From Theristus sp. LFF4_11 (lineage: Eukaryota > Nematoda > Chromadorea > Monhysterida > Xyalidae): a stretch of 64,000 nucleotides of DNA. Location of the stretch: assembly GCA_030248135.1 (NCBI GenBank), contig JASANC010001597.1, positions 1-64,000 of the forward strand. The letters run 5' to 3'. The notes under the pieces were generated by a model, which ran no database searches, was not told where the DNA came from, and saw only the letters and a program-made list of their open reading frames with translations. Made by a program: the position numbers and the translations under genes. The first letter of the stretch is position 1, and every line of letters begins with the position of its first letter. Shown one piece after another: positions 11,711 to 47,881 of this stretch.

Positions 11711-11951
11711 TATTGTGGATTTATTCAAACGTGTCCGGACTAAAATGACGTCATTTGCTTTTAAAACGCCCGTTTGTCAAAGTACAGGCATTAAAATATT
11801 TCAGTTTGGTGTGACTGATTCGACATTCACCATTTGTTTACGGGAAGAAATCGGCTAAATGGAATGTCTGGTTTGCTGTGAACGACAAGCGCATGTTTTG
11901 CGGCACATGACGTCATTTCAGTGGGACACGTTTAAAAGAATAGGTCATACC
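11711..11951. mobile_element. MITE family E, copy 1
   Basis: The ends are inverted: CGTGTCC.GACTAAAATGACGTCAT at the left and ATGACGTCATTTCAGTGGGACACG at the right. A near-identical copy lies at about 58096-58338. The right end abuts a family B copy starting at 11948. Confidence 0.65.
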
Positions 11952-12392
11952 GTATTACCCCAATTACCCCCCCCCCACCATTAATCCCCCCCCCCCACCA
12001 ATAAACCCCCACCCCCAACACAAGTTTCCGAATAATCCCCCCCCACAAATAATCCCCCATGGGGGATTATTGGAAACCTGTTTGAAACACATACCCCACG
12101 AATTCAGTGGCTGGTTGCAGTGAAAATGATGAAATTGTGCTACAAAAGGCCCCAAATGGATGAGTTAATGGTAATTTCATTACAAAAGGCTGTTATAAAA
12201 GGAAATTTCTGTGTAGAGTAGAAGTTTCTGCGACTTTCTTGCCTGCCAAGCAAGGTATTTTGCCATTTTTCAATAAACCCCCACCCCTAGAATTTGTTTG
12301 TAAGTAACCCCCCCCCCCCACCAATAAACCCCCACCCCTAAAAGTCGCTGACGTATTTATCCCCATGGGGGTTTATTGGAGGTAATACGGTA
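11948..12392. mobile_element. MITE family B, copy 2
   Basis: It has the same TACCGTATTACC and GGTAATACGGTA ends, C/G-run arms and CAGTGGCTGGTTGCAGTG core as the copy at 4237. Confidence 0.8.
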
Positions 12393-12579
12393 CTAACGTG
12401 CTGGAAAGTGAAGAATAAAGATGAGCGAAAAATTTACAGTATAAAGCGAAAAAGTAGTCTGGAGTAGTCAGAAAAAAATGGCCGTGCGATTTAGTCGTTT
12501 CCTTTTTTCCACATTTCAATCTTTATTTTGAGCTCACTTGTTCCCAGGGTACCTTTGGGAGTTTGCGTATCGCTGTTTA

Positions 12580-12780
12580 TACAGGGTGGCGCGGAAACAG
12601 ACCACGATCTACCCTTGATGATCTTTTGTGCTGCCTGTGTTTTTTATTTGAAAAATGGACGTGTTTACTGTAGCAAATAAAGTTGAATTGTTGGGAGACT
12701 GTTACATTCTTTGCAATGAAAACAAAAAATTGACCAATTTTACCAAAATTAACGGAAAAAGAGCATAATTTTATGGAAGA
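12580..12780 (+). mobile_element. Possible transposon end and short relic
   Basis: CAGGGTGGCGCGGAAAC resembles Tc1/mariner terminal sequence. It is followed by a short frame from 12656 (MDVFTVANKVELL) that faintly resembles a transposase N-terminus before a stop. No matching right end was identified. Confidence 0.3.
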
Positions 12781-13123
12781 AACAGGTGTTTTTCAACAAA
12801 AAAACGTTCGTGAATTTTTGTGCGTCACCCTGCACATTTGCGATCGGAACATAAAAGTTTTTTTCTATTTTTTCCCAAAACTTTTCCAGTTTTGCATTTT
12901 GCTGCTACTGTATAGCAAATCAAATACCGCGGCTCTTTTGTCATCTTCTTTAGCTTTTTTCTTTCAATCGCATGTTGCATATCCCATGATTTGTAGCATG
13001 AAAGTACGAGTACGAAGAAACTATTCTGTAAAACTGGTGTCAAAGCTTAGTTTCACTGGCTTTTTGTTTCAAACTTTCAGTTTTGTTAACCAGTAAAGTT
13101 TCTGTGAAGTTATTATCAGATAT

Positions 13124-13391
13124 ACCGCAAAGTCTTGCATATAAGGTCTCCTTATATGAATTTGAAAATCAAAAATTTCTGAAAGAAGCGGAATTTTGTG
13201 TGACAACCGTATAAGTGGGAGGAGGTCTTATAAAGCAAAGATTAGGACTTCCGGATCTTATAAACGGGGCGGGATTTCGTCCAAGTCAAAATTTCGAATT
13301 TTTTTTGGTTTACCCGCCGTGTGACACTCCGCCCACTTTTGGGTGGGGGTCTTATAAGTGGGAGGAACCTTATATGCAAGATTTCACGATA
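13124..13391 (+). mobile_element. MITE family A, copy 2
   Basis: The ends are TACCGCAAAGTCTTGCATATAAGG and CCTTATATGCAAGATTTCACG. The neighbouring copy at 13562 is in the opposite orientation, so the pair could fold back with a spacer of about 170 bp. The open frame across it (GGGLIKQRLG) is shared only because the DNA is repeated. Confidence 0.8.
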
Positions 13392-13561
13392 CTTATCATA
13401 GACAAAGTCATGAGTGCTTTTTAGTGTCTATGGTTGTGAAATAGGTGAATTTCAGTTCAGTTGAAAAACCTCTGAAAATGTCTCAGTTTTTAAAAGTTTC
13501 TGCAAACGGCGGAGTAGCTGATGCAAAAACAGAGTTCTGTTTGTCGCCAATCATTGTGGTT

Positions 13562-13827
13562 TACCGTAACGCCTTGCATATAAGGTTCCTCCCACTTGTA
13601 AGACCCCCACCCAAAAGTGGGCGGAATGTCACATGGCGGGAAACCAAAAAATTCAAAATTTTGATTTGGTCGAAATCCTACCCCGTTTTTAAGGCCCGGA
13701 CTTCCTAATCTTTGCTTTATAAGACCTCCTCCCATTTATAAGGCCGTCACACAAAATTTCACTTTTTCAGAAATTTTTGATTTTCAAATTTATCTAAGGA
13801 GACCTTATATGCAAGACTTTACGGTAT
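13562..13827 (-). mobile_element. MITE family A, copy 3 (inverted relative to copy 2)
   Basis: It begins TACCGTAACGCCTTGCATATAAG, ends GCAAGACTTTACGGTA and is the reverse complement of the copy at 13124 with modest divergence. Confidence 0.8.
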
Positions 13828-13841
13828 ATATGTGTATGGTA

Positions 13842-13990
13842 TGTGTATACAGTATGATCGAATAAATAAGGCAATCTCCATATCAAGGCGGGATCAGTCG
13901 CAGACTAGGAGTTGTCTTGTTCAAGAGAATGCCAAGATTTTTCCTAGTCGTGTGTGTAAGGGAGAAAAACTGAACAGAATAGCACGGATA
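13842..13990 (+). mobile_element. MITE family D, partial copy 1
   Basis: GATCGAATAAATAAGGCA and GGCGGGATCAGTCGCAGAC match the left part of the fuller copies at 41594, 56197 and 57521. The right half is absent. Confidence 0.65.
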
Positions 13991-16900
13991 TTACTGTATA
14001 TGTCGCCTCTGCAGTACTGTACGTGAGTTTCGAAACAAGCAAACCCCCACACACACACACAGAGAGGAGGTAAATAGAAACAACAAGAAATAACTGTCCT
14101 TGTGAGCATCACTGTTTTTATTTACGTCACAGAGGAAAACTCCATCGTTCTGTTTTCTGCTCTGATGTTTGTTTTTCTTACACGCGCATAAAGCCTGACA
14201 AGTTTTCTTTTTGTGCGTATCCTTTCCATAAAAGAAAATATAAATGCGGGAGCGTGTTTTTAATTCGTTGCGTGTGCGCACCCTAAAATTGCTCCGTGTG
14301 AGGAGTGATAGAGAGAGCAGCAGAGAAAGTGAAAATGCTTTGCGGAACCCATATCGAAGCACATACCGTGGCTTAAAAGTGCATTATTGATCGACACTTG
14401 CACAACACGCTAACACTGCTGGATAGCTGGGCTACGCTAGCAATTGCTCGTGTGTTTGTGTGTCGGTGTTACAGCGGGGCTAGCGGATTTGCTTAAACGC
14501 GCTAAATCCTGATTGATATTCCAATCAGTTGTTTTTGATTGAATGAATTTGATTATTTGGTACAGTGGAATGAGATTAGATAAATCTCTGTTTCCCAGGT
14601 GTCATACTTTTCTGAATCATGCTGATTTCATTTGTCTGGTCTGTCTGCTGATGTAATTTCGCTCTTTAGTCCCTCCCCGGTCACTCGAAACATTCACAGA
14701 TCACGTTCTTTTTTGTTTGAAAAACTGACTTTTTTATTTGCATAACACCACAATAGAAAATGCAGCACTTTTTTTACACAGAATTTAGTTTCCCACTTTG
14801 ATGTCCAATAAACAGAAGGCCAATAAGTTACTTTTTTTATAACTATAATGAACAGTCATACAGTCGCGCACCATATGCACAGATAGAACATTTCGGCAAA
14901 TTTCCGCTGCAAAAATGTTACGTAAGGCTAAAACAGTGCTGCGAATGTGTTGCCTGGCCTGTCTGGAACCAAGGCTGTGAGTATTTTTCTACATATGTAC
15001 ACACACACACATCCAAATAAGTGCATTGACTATATAAGCTTTATTCACTCCGAAAGCTTTGCTTATGTAAGCGTACATGTGTGTTTAAAGCGGGTGTTGC
15101 ATCACGCAAACACACACACGCACACACTGAAAAGGTGCTAACTCTCTGCTGAACCACAACATGTGATATTTTTGTTTGTTTGTTTGTTGCGGTTTTGTTT
15201 TTGGCGCCCGCCGACTTTTTTTCTGGCGACAAATGCCGTGTTTTCGTGCAATTTTCTCTCGTGTTTTCAATTTTACTCGCGCTTTGAAATAATGTTTTTT
15301 GCATCTTTGTCTAATGTTCCTTTTTTGGTGTGTTAAGTAATTCTGAACGTTTTCTATGTAGTCGAATTGAATCATCAACCACAACGCTGTATCGTCGAAT
15401 TACGACAAGAATTTCATTTACTGTTTTGGAATTTAGCGCAATGATTGTATCCGAATAGCCTGTACATTGATGTTGTGTGGTATACAATTTGAACACACAT
15501 ACAATAATACCACTGTTTGGGTTTGAACACTTCGGTGGACATGGCGTTGACACATGATTTGTGTCTTACGATGCGTCGCTAGTTTGGTTAAAATATCACT
15601 CACGTGTTCAGTTTTCAGGTTTTTCATTGGTTTCAAAAGCTAGGTGCAGAAGCTTACTGCTTGATCTCGCAACTATGCTACAATCTATACGATTCATGAA
15701 ACATTACCTATTTATAACAGAATTTTTTAATCTGATGCAACATCTGCTCTGCTGAACCAAATGAGAAGAAAAAAACTACTTTTTCACCTCACTAAACTGC
15801 GACGTGGAAGTTTTCTATTTTTTTGTCTCCTCTCACAACCCCACATAATGTCCACCAAGACCAAACTTACAAACACCCCCAACATTTCGTTCCTGCCTAA
15901 ACTGAACAGCATACAAAACAAAATAACAGCGAAGTCAATATGAACTCAATACAGAAAAAAAGCTGTGTGCAAGAAAGGACCGCGTTCAGATAAAAGAAAC
16001 TTGGAAAACAAAAAAAATCAAAAACAACGCTGGTTTTTGGTGGAAACCCTCACAAAACAGGATTTAGTACAAGAGAATGTGTTTTTCTCTAAATTTCCGA
16101 GTTTTTGAATCTAAAATCTTTTATAGTTCCCACCGTCAGAAAATTTCACATGACTTGTATAAACGCTATTTACGATACAAATATCAGTGCAGCACAGCTT
16201 AACCATATGCATATGTTCACATGAGGAAAAAAGCTTTGAAGAATGGAATATATAGAAACTTCGTCGCTAAACAAGCGAAATTGAACGCAGAAGAGAGAAA
16301 AGGGGGGAAGGGAGAAGAAGAAGACTTTGGATAAAACCGACGCAAGTATCCAACAAAAACGCCGCACGATTTTGTTTAAACGCGCTTTGACTTTAACTAC
16401 AGCTTTTGAGCGTCTTCATAACATTTCTTGAACAACTGTTTTTTTTGATGACAGATCAACAAACCATAGTTTTGGATTTTAGGGTGCAGGAGTTTGATCG
16501 AAGAACGTGATTTCTTTTAGGAATGGTTTAGCAAAAAAGTAATCAGAATGAAAAAAACTGAAATGGATATGCTTTCGAACACTTTTTTTCGCATCAGTCA
16601 GCCCATTGCAACCGATCAGAATCGAGTTGGCTAAAGTTTGCTTCGGTCCGGAGCTCAGCAGCAAGACTTTTTTTATTATTAGGCAGCGATACATGCATGT
16701 ATACAATGTACTTATTTAGAAAAAGTATTCATGATCTCAAAAACTCATCAACAACCGTCCTTTCGTGGAACGATTCTCAGAAGTTTTCCAATACAAAGGG
16801 AATTTTCTGGAATATTTTGTGCGAATCATTTTTTGTTCAAGTATTGACTAAAAGTTCGTATTTCAGGCTTAGCATAGGTTCAGTCTCAGGATAGACTCTA

Positions 16901-19289
16901 TGCTTGGTGGTTTGAAACGGTTGAATACCGTTTATGCGCATCCTATGTGGGCTTCTTCACATCCGCTATACGACTTTTATAAACAGGGTTCGGCTGAAGT
17001 AAAATTCTGTTCTGAAGACCGTACATTGAGTTCATAGCGCAGGCTTGAGCACGATTTTTTCTGTTAATTGCTTGACCCAGTTATAACTGCTCAGATTTTT
17101 TGGAAACAGTTGTTGTTGTCTCAGTTTTAGCAAATTTTATCAGATGGGCTCAGGTAGGTCCGCCAAGTTACACCACTTATTCCTAAAAAAAGCTCTGCTT
17201 TTGTTTTTCGCCCATTTTCTGAGTTTTTATTTTCTTGGAATCAAGTTTTATCATTGTTCTTTCTTCAGTCATGCACACAGGTGTATGCTAAAATGTCACG
17301 GTTTTTGCTTTTACAAGACACTATAGAACATGAAGAAATCTCTGAGAATTTTCATATTAGTCCTTATGACCATACTTTGAAACATTTCACTGCAAACTTT
17401 AGAACATTACTTTCCACCGGTTTTTTCACATCTGCTGGGGTTAATTTTCGTTATTTGAAGACTTCTGCCATCAGAATTAAAACAAAAAACACCACACAAC
17501 ATTACTCTGCAAGTTTCTGCGTTTTTCCGTCGTCGCACACACACACACACACGCACACCCTGTGCGTCTTTCCTCAAACATCCCATGCATTTGTTATCTT
17601 GTTCTAGTGGCCTCAAAACATTCACATGCTTGCTCGGCGATGTTTACTGCTATAAAAGTTCAGAAAAAAGACAATATAAGTCTCGCACAGCCAGCGCTGA
17701 TCATCTTTTAACTTATTTAACGGTCCTTAAACAAGGAAGCGGACTTTCTGTATTGCGATCGATACACAAACAGCCATAAAAATTGGTTTTTTTCATCATT
17801 CGCCCTTGTTTTTTTACGACAGTACGATTTGGAAGTAGAATTTCTCTAGTCAAACAACACACTTAGTGCTTTCATGGAGCGATGAAGTGAGCTGGGTTGC
17901 TAAATAAAAATGAAAAATCAACAAAATGGTCAACAATTGAGTATAATATATGCAGCTGTTGAGCAAGAGTGTGGTTTCGTACCAAAAAAAAACACACACA
18001 AAAACCAAAACTTTGTGTTGAGCATTTTATTAACCTTTCTACACCTCTACTTAGCTTTAGATCAAGTTTGCATGAACATGTCGCCAGGTCTTCCTTGGCC
18101 GTGTAGCGCGTTTTGTGTCCCCTTATTTATGTTTCTATTGAGTAACTAAAGTCCGTGCTGAATTTGTTCGGAATAATCTGAACTCCTTTGAAATTCAATT
18201 TGTCACAATGTTTCACAACGTTTGTGAATTTGTCAGTCCCAATCGTTATGTTTCAAGCTCGCAACCGCAGTTGTTTGAAATGTAAAAATTTGGTGTGGTA
18301 AGCGATTTTTAGCCAACATAATGTGACGCACAGTATGGTTGGAGCATAAAATCTGTCCAGAGAACATGTTTTTAAAGTCATTGTATTTTTACAACACACA
18401 TTCCATTTTCATAGCGGCTAAAGATAAAAACCGGCGTAAACCAGAAATTATATAAAATGGCTGCTTTATTTATTGTTTGCATATCTATATAAAGATAGAC
18501 TCAACAAAAATTTCTTGGAATTATTTTCGGTTTCTGTCCTTGCGTAACGCTAAGTCAAATCTAACAATATTTTCAATGGTGCAAAAAACCAAAAAATGGT
18601 CTTGTTTAAAAACAGTGTTTATTAATAAGACGAGAAAACCCCTTTTTCGCCCCCTAATCCCCGTTTATACATAAGTCAGCACAAAAAGTCTTCCGCGAAA
18701 AAAAATATTGTACGCTATATTTTTCCGATTTTTCTGAACGTTGTTTCACTAACCTTAACTTTTTTTCCTTTTACACACTTCGATGTATGTTTCTGGGTAA
18801 CATCAGACAGGGTAACATCCAACGAATTCACCCTCATTCGTACACCTCATAACCGTGAAAACCGTCGCAATAAATGGCTGCATTTTATGTTTATTTGGCA
18901 TTTCGGTTTTATGTCTGACGGCGTATACATAATCTGCTACTGTTTTTTTTCTTATTTTTGACGCTAAAACCACTCGCTCCACTGTTGGTTTTCTCTCGCT
19001 TTTTCGGTTGAAAATGTACACAGACACAAAACACACACACCAAAACAGAGCGCGGAACAGGAAAACGCAACCTTTTCATATGTGGCAAAACAGCAGAACC
19101 AAAAGTAAAAAGCCGCTAAGATTTCGTGCAATGAGTTTTGTCAGAATAGATTTTATCGGAAGCACATGTCTTTTAGGACTTTTTGAATATTTTAAATTTG
19201 TTGATTCCTTTTTTTTTTATTTGGCGCGGTTGACTCTCTTGACAGTGAATTGTTTCTTTTTTTCCTTTCTTTTTTTTAAAGAAACAGTC

Positions 19290-19450
19290 GCACGCTAAAA
19301 AAATGCCAATATCCATTTCTAAATCCATTCCGAAATTTCATGCCATCCTGCGCGGTGCTCCGCTGATTGGCTTTTTTCTACATTTTGTTACATTTTAAAA
19401 CTGGAATTGGCATGGAATGAAACATGGAATGGATTATGGAATGGATTATG
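19290..19450. repeat. Inverted repeat with ATGGAATGGATT tandem units
   Basis: AATCCATTCCGAAATTTCATGCCA faces TGGCATGGAATGAAACATGGAATGG across about 70 bp. The right arm then repeats ATGGAATGGATT. Similar sequence (CATTTCATGCCA ... TAGCATGGAATGAG) lies at about 1570-1720, suggesting a degenerate MITE. Confidence 0.45.
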
Positions 19451-19595
19451 GAATGGAGATGTAGTCTGCGTCAGCGTGAACTGATGATGTCTACTGAACA
19501 AATTTGTTTCGATTTTGTTCTGCAATTTGTTGAGTTGGCCTTTCTGACTGTACCAACCAACATGTACAATGTCAACCGGAGACTTGTCTTCGACG

Positions 19596-19769
19596 TACAG
19601 TCGACCTCTAAATTATAAGGAATCAGCTGATTGGTTGGTGGTCACGTGATGCATGTTTTCAGTGCAGGGCGACTGACGACGTTCAACAGCAATGCCTCTG
19701 CACAGAGAGCATGCATCACGTGACCACCAGCCAATCAGCTGATTCCCTATAATTTAGAGTTTAACTGTA
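19596..19769. mobile_element. MITE family C, copy 1
   Basis: Inverted ends of about 60 bp start TACAGTCGACCTCTAAATTA and contain CAGCTGATTGGTTGG then TCACGTGATGCATG. Further copies are at 19890, 38657, 42398, 43964, 48060 and 50438, with fragments at about 59570 and 26600. Confidence 0.75.
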
Positions 19770-19889
19770 CGTGTGTGTTTGTGTAGCGTCAGTGTGGGCG
19801 GGCACCACGATTGTTTCTTCGAAAAGTTCACTAACCTTGTTTTTAGCCACGTTTGGAGATAAAAATTGAGAACCGCATGAGGAATCACG

Positions 19890-20061
19890 TACAGTCGAAC
19901 TCAAATTTATGAACAATCAGCTGATTGGTTGGTGCTCACCACATTATGCATGCTTTCTCTGCAGGTATTGCTGTGGGGGCAGAGTTTGTCCTGCACAGGA
20001 AGCATGCCTCACGTGGTCACTAACCAATCAGCTGATTGCCTATAATTTACAGTTTGACTGT
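19890..20061. mobile_element. MITE family C, copy 2
   Basis: It has the same TACAGTCGAACT end, CAGCTGATTGGTTGGTG inner repeat and mirrored right end as the copy 290 bp upstream. Confidence 0.75.
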
Positions 20062-20495
20062 GCGAAAAACAGTTTTAAGAAAACAAAAAAATCTGTTCTT
20101 CTTCATATGAAAAAAGTAAACAACAAATGCGTTTTGGTCTGAAAGTGTCAAAAACATGAGCTAGACAAGTACTTGTCGTCTTGTGGTTTTTATTCAATTT
20201 TTAACGCACACATGTTTTGCTGATAAAAATCTAACATCATTCAGTGAAATTCTGTGTCTGAAACTTTTTTTCACTGTGCATTTTGCTTAATTTCACATTT
20301 TCTCAAGTGTTTAGTGGTTTTTCTTATCATGTCATTTTCTACTGAACATTAGTCACTATACTATTCATAATGCAAATTATGATTTTTGCTGATACACCTT
20401 AAAACGGTGCCATTCTCACATTATTTTTTTGTTTTTTTAATCTTCAATTCCTTTGAAACACTACATTCTGCTACAATGGAGTGGATCGTTATTGA

Positions 20496-20586
20496 GGGAC
20501 ATTCATGATGCAATATTTAGTGACACACATCAATGTTTTACATGCATAGCTGCGCGTCACTGAATACTGCTTCATGAATGCCGCCT
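20496..20586. mobile_element. MITE family G, uninterrupted copy
   Basis: It is bounded by GGGACATTCATGATG and TTCATGAATGCCGCC and contains GCGCGTCACTGAATACTGC, as in the copy split by family B at 4192-4771. Confidence 0.5.
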
Positions 20587-20749
20587 GCACAAGAAACGCA
20601 GATGCAAACACACGACGTTACACTTTAGCCTCCAGTTTAACCGTTACACTTACAGTTTAACCACGATTTTGGGTAATCTTCGTTGTTGCTTTTATCATTC
20701 CATTGATTTCTCGTCATTCCACACCAACAATTGCTGCGTAGTGAAGAAG

Positions 20750-21105
20750 GAACCGATGTTTTGCATCTGAAAATACTTTTAGCTTTTGGTTTAAGAGCCG
20801 CTCTTTGATCAATATCAGAGCGGACTCGTGGATACTGTATGTGACAGCTGACTCTGTCTTGAATTACATGTAGTAAGTGCCGGTCTCGGATATGTAAGAG
20901 CCGTTTTGGACGTGTAAGAGCCGCTATTAAAAACGTAAGAGCCGCTCTTAGACATGTAAGAGCTATTCTTTTATATGGAAGAGTTCGATTTTGCAAAAAG
21001 GAGAGCCGTCCTTTGCATAGGAAAGAGCTGCCTCTTGAATGTGTCATAAGCCGGCTCTCAAGTGAGAGCCGGTTCTGTGTGAGCCGTTTATCTCTCCAAG
21101 CCATT
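20750..21105. repeat. Degenerate tandem repeat of GAGCCGCTCTT units
   Basis: Imperfect units of about 20 bp built on TAAGAGCCGCTCTT recur at 20880-21080. The 155-codon minus-strand frame over them is Arg/Leu-rich only because of the repeat, so I do not call it a gene. Confidence 0.6.
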
Positions 21106-23924
21106 CGACCTCAAAAATGAATTCGGAGTTTGCAATTCACACCTGCCGCTTTTAGCTTTTGTGAAACGAAACTGCGCTAATTAATTAGTGGCAATTCATG
21201 ACGCACTTGTTTATTATGACGTGAATGCAAACGGCAAAATGAGAGTGTTCCCAATGATTCTCAAGCTCACCTCGCAGCTGCTCTTCTCAGTAATGCATTC
21301 ATGAAGCCTAAGCCGGTCTAGTAAAACAGGGTGACCACTGATCAGTGATAGTCGGTGTAGATTGAATTGCGACTCAATTAAAATTTGCTGAAATCACTTG
21401 TTCACTTGACTAACATTTAGGGCATTTTCATTTTGGAACATACGTTCTGACCAACCACTGTATTAGGCTTGTCTGATACCGTAACCGTACTAGGCTATAT
21501 GTCGCTTAGTCGCTTGCACGCTTCAGCGCAGGTGTATTTCATTCAATTCGAAATGTACAATTTTTTAATTGTGTTTCAAATCCACAAAATCGCTACAGGC
21601 AAAAAAAATACAAGCAACAAGGGAACTGACATAAAATAAAGTGACGACAAAGGTTTTTTCTTAAAAAAACGCTAAAAATGTCGGTGAACATTTGAAACTG
21701 CAGTGTCATCAGGTCCCTTAGATAGCAAAAGGTCACAACGGCTTGAAAAATGCGTTGACATTTCGTGCTATGCAAGGCAAAACACAAAACTGTAAAATTC
21801 TGGCATAGCAGCATGTATAGCTCATTTCATCAACACTTGTTGCCTTTGAAACTCTCCGGGTTTCATCATCGATTTACTTTTTTGCCTGTTTTGTGTGTTT
21901 TCTCATTGATGGCGACCATGCAAAGCTTTAATACGGAGAAAAAAATGCAAAATCATCTGCTGCTGTTTATAATGAACTGCTTTAGCTTTGGCATACTTTC
22001 GTTGCACTTGTTTGAGAGCTACACTGTATGTTATGTGTGTGTGATGTGACATGGACGGTCTTGCGCAACAAAACGAATATCAGAACTTTACGGGTTTCTT
22101 CCTCTAGCTACATGATATGCAGAGTACAGACAGGGTGTTGTTTTGTAAAAAAATAAAAAACATGAAACACTTCTGAATCTTGTTTAATGCGGACATTTTC
22201 CAGTTCATGGAAACAGTTCAACTAGAGAAGAAAATTGCATCTTGCACTGCAAAACCGTCTGCACAACATCCTACATTTAAACAATGACGACTGAAAAAAC
22301 TGACTGAATGTATTTTTTAATATGCAGTGGAGTCCATGATGCAATTGTTTTTCTGCGTGAATTGGGTTTTATTTTGCATTCCTGGATCCACTGCATATAT
22401 TAGCTGTATTACTGTATTCGGCAAAAACTTTTCTATTGCATTCACGGAAAAAAGTGCACACGTTTATCACCTCACCCTGTAGTGAAATCAAATCAAATCA
22501 GCCTTTCATGTGCCTCAGCAGCATATACAATGTATGTGCAACATATAAGAAAAAAAATTAAAATGCGGCTATGATTTTGGCTAAGCTCAAAAGTTTGAGC
22601 TTGTTTGCCCAGCAGCTTTGTTGAGATGAGTTTTTTATACGCTCAGAATTTACAGCTCAGTTTCCCCTTTTTTGGAGTTGGAATCAAACCTTCATATTCC
22701 ACAAAGCTTAATTTAAGGCTTTTTGTGACAAGTTTTTGCCAGTTTGCCGGAAAATTATCCGTGTATTGTGTCTTTGACCTTGCTAAAATAACCAGAAAAA
22801 TCACTTCTCAAGTTTGGACTGCATACGATGAACTGAAAATTTTTTCATCTTTGCTTTGACTTTTTTACCCTCTCAGTTTCTGTTTGGTTGTCTTCTCGAA
22901 ATACTGAGAAAAAACGGCATTTTTTGCAGACAGCACGACGTTCTCAAAAGGTTGTTCAGTTGGTTGAGTTTCGTAATTTCATAGTTCAAAGCGTAATTTG
23001 TAAGGGTCGTGTTTTGCTATTCTCATAAATAGTGTAATTTTAGCTTTGTTTACTGTACTTTTGAAGTACAGGTGTATTTATTTACAGTATAAGGAACTGC
23101 TATTATTATCATTAAAGTTGCGTAAATGGAATCTTCAGAATATGCACAGTACTTTCATTGTTTGGTTTCACTTTACAGTTATAGCAGTGTCCAGCCACAC
23201 ATTGCCTGAATCCGACTTATTTACTGACCACAGTCACATGACCAACAACCGCATTTAGATTAAGCCATTGAAACCTTCTTGGTTGTTTGCTTCGTGCAAA
23301 TATGCACAAACAGCTAATGTTAACAGAATTACACTTTGTTTTTAGTTGCGATTCGACTTGGAATTCACATGTACTCATCTACTTGTAATGTGGATGTTAT
23401 AGTCAATCTCGATAGATTGCTTTTCTCGTGGATAAAATGATTATATATACACTTGGAGTTAACTGTGACGTTATTTCCAGCGTTTTACGCGCAGTGTTCA
23501 ATTTTTGTCGAATGTTTGTTTGCTACTTCTGTTTGCCATTGCTTTTTGTATCATCACAATTGGAAACCAATTTAACTTTTTTTTGAAATTTGAAAATTAG
23601 ATTATCGCGTATTGTTTTCACCGATGTAAACACGTCAGATTAGACAGTGCTTTCTAGTAACAAGGTGCTATTTGCGTTTTGCGAAACAAATCCATCATTT
23701 TTGTTCAGCCACAAGTGATAAAAACGACTTTCTGTTTTTTGAAGTTGCAAATTTCAAATTCAGATCAAAAAGGAGACAATAAAACATACAAGGGACGAAA
23801 AAATGGTTGTACCGACATAAAAGTGCAATAATCATGACCGATTCCGACAAAACTATCATAATTATTGAAGCACCGCAAAGTCCAAGACAAACTTGCAAAT
23901 TGAAAACCGGTTTGGACAGCTGAA

Positions 23925-23951
23925 ATGGCAACCGAGTTGGGGTCATTGTGA
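23925..23951 (+). promoter_or_regulatory. Short upstream ORF before the PLC start
   Basis: An ATG opens an eight-codon frame closed by TGA 28 bases before the PLC start codon. If this stretch is in the mRNA leader it could lower PLC translation. The transcript start and any trans-splice site are unknown. Confidence 0.35.
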
Positions 23952-23979
23952 AACATCAGCGTGCTTGACAAAACGTGTC

Positions 23980-46794
<22,815 letters not shown>

Positions 46795-47881
46795 TGCAAC
46801 GGGAACAATGTTACGGGAACGCAGATGTACCCGCTCGGCAACGGAACAAAAACGCAACCCGGATCAACCAAAAATTCAACCAATCCTTTTGTACAAAACA
46901 ATAAACAAACGATTTCCCGGCGAGCATGCAAATATGATATCGAAAATTCATTTTGTTCGTGTGTACAGACAGCGACAGCTTCCTAAACTGTCTTTTTTTG
47001 TTAAATCACGTGACACCATGAGCTGTCATTTTTTCATGTTTGGAAAATATGAAACGTCATGGAAATTAGTTCACGGTTTGAGTTAATTTTTTTTGTCCCA
47101 GAAAAAAACACGGTGATTCGTAACTTTTCGTTTTGTTGTTTTTTTTCTCGATTTCTAGTTGGCATTCGCTTAGAGATATGTAAATTTCCATTTTTTTACA
47201 TATTTATTTATAAATTCGATTGTCATATTGTTATCGAAGCGCATTCGCAAAAAAAACCCTTGAGAGTTTCGATTTTTTCTTTATTTTGTTTTGCTTTGTC
47301 GTTTTGCTGACTTTTGCTGCATTTTTTAGGATTCTACGTATGAATGCTTTTTTCTGAGCATATTGTTTTTTTTCTGGATGAACTGAATTGATCTCAGTTT
47401 TTTTCTTTTTTTATGTTTACGTGGATTTTTTTGTACAGTAACACAGTGCTGCTTATGATGTCTTGTCAATGTGAATTGTTTTTTGACATGTAAACTGTAT
47501 TTTTTGTTGTTTTTGGATCGCAAAAAACAACAGTTGAGCAAAATAATCAGTGCTCCCGAACCGGTATTCTATTGATGTGTCACTGGAAAAAAGAAAGTAA
47601 AAGTTGGAAAAAAACATTTGCCTGGTTGTGTGTTTTGTCAAAACGAGAAAAAATCGATTGAAGACAAACTCAAAATCAAAAAAACTAACTGTGAAATTTC
47701 TTTTTGCTTTGATGATCAACCTAACGACCAAGACAACTCAAGCAGAAATGAGCACAAAGTTTCAAATTTTCAGTTCAGAAAAGACTTTTCTGTCTTAGAT
47801 TTTAGAAATAGAACATGACGTAACAAACAAAATCACCAGCAAAATAATATTAAATCGGAAAAAATAAATAAAATATAGAGA
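46795..47881. other. PLC 3' region and spacer
   Basis: AATAAA at 46900, about 105 bases after the PLC stop, is the likely polyadenylation signal. The rest is AT-rich with T-runs. No coding exon or repeat family was recognised before the next gene. Confidence 0.5.
46900..46905 (+). terminator. Polyadenylation signal of the PLC gene
   Basis: AATAAA is the first match downstream of the PLC stop at 46794, and the next gene starts 1 kb later. Confidence 0.55.

Larger units (their letters stand above)
8046..23979. other. 16-kb gene-free, repeat-rich spacer
   Basis: I found no chain of exons with matching phase, splice sites and recognisable protein here. It contains a G-rich tract (8826-8895), (CA)n tracts near 14.05, 15.0 and 17.54 kb, MITE copies of families A, B, C, D, E and G, an Arg-rich pseudo-frame made of repeats (20.6-21.1 kb) and otherwise AT-rich sequence. 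Unrecognised small or non-coding genes cannot be excluded. The first PLC exon is short, so its true 5' untranslated exons may also lie here. Confidence 0.5.

Noticed and set aside
12656..12770. Short frame MDVFTVANKVELL considered as a transposase start
   Set aside because: It is only 37 codons with weak resemblance and no partner end, so it is kept only as a low-confidence relic.
13215..13735. Two similar proteins (GGGLIKQRLG...) on opposite strands
   Set aside because: Their conservation reflects the inverted family A MITE copies. The frames start and stop at no gene-like signals.
14915..14980. Short Cys-containing frame MLRKAKTVLRMCC
   Set aside because: It stops after 21 codons with no convincing signal peptide or following exon.
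20637..21104. 155-codon minus-strand frame
   Set aside because: It is built from degenerate GAGCCGCTCTT repeats, with no family resemblance and no splice context.
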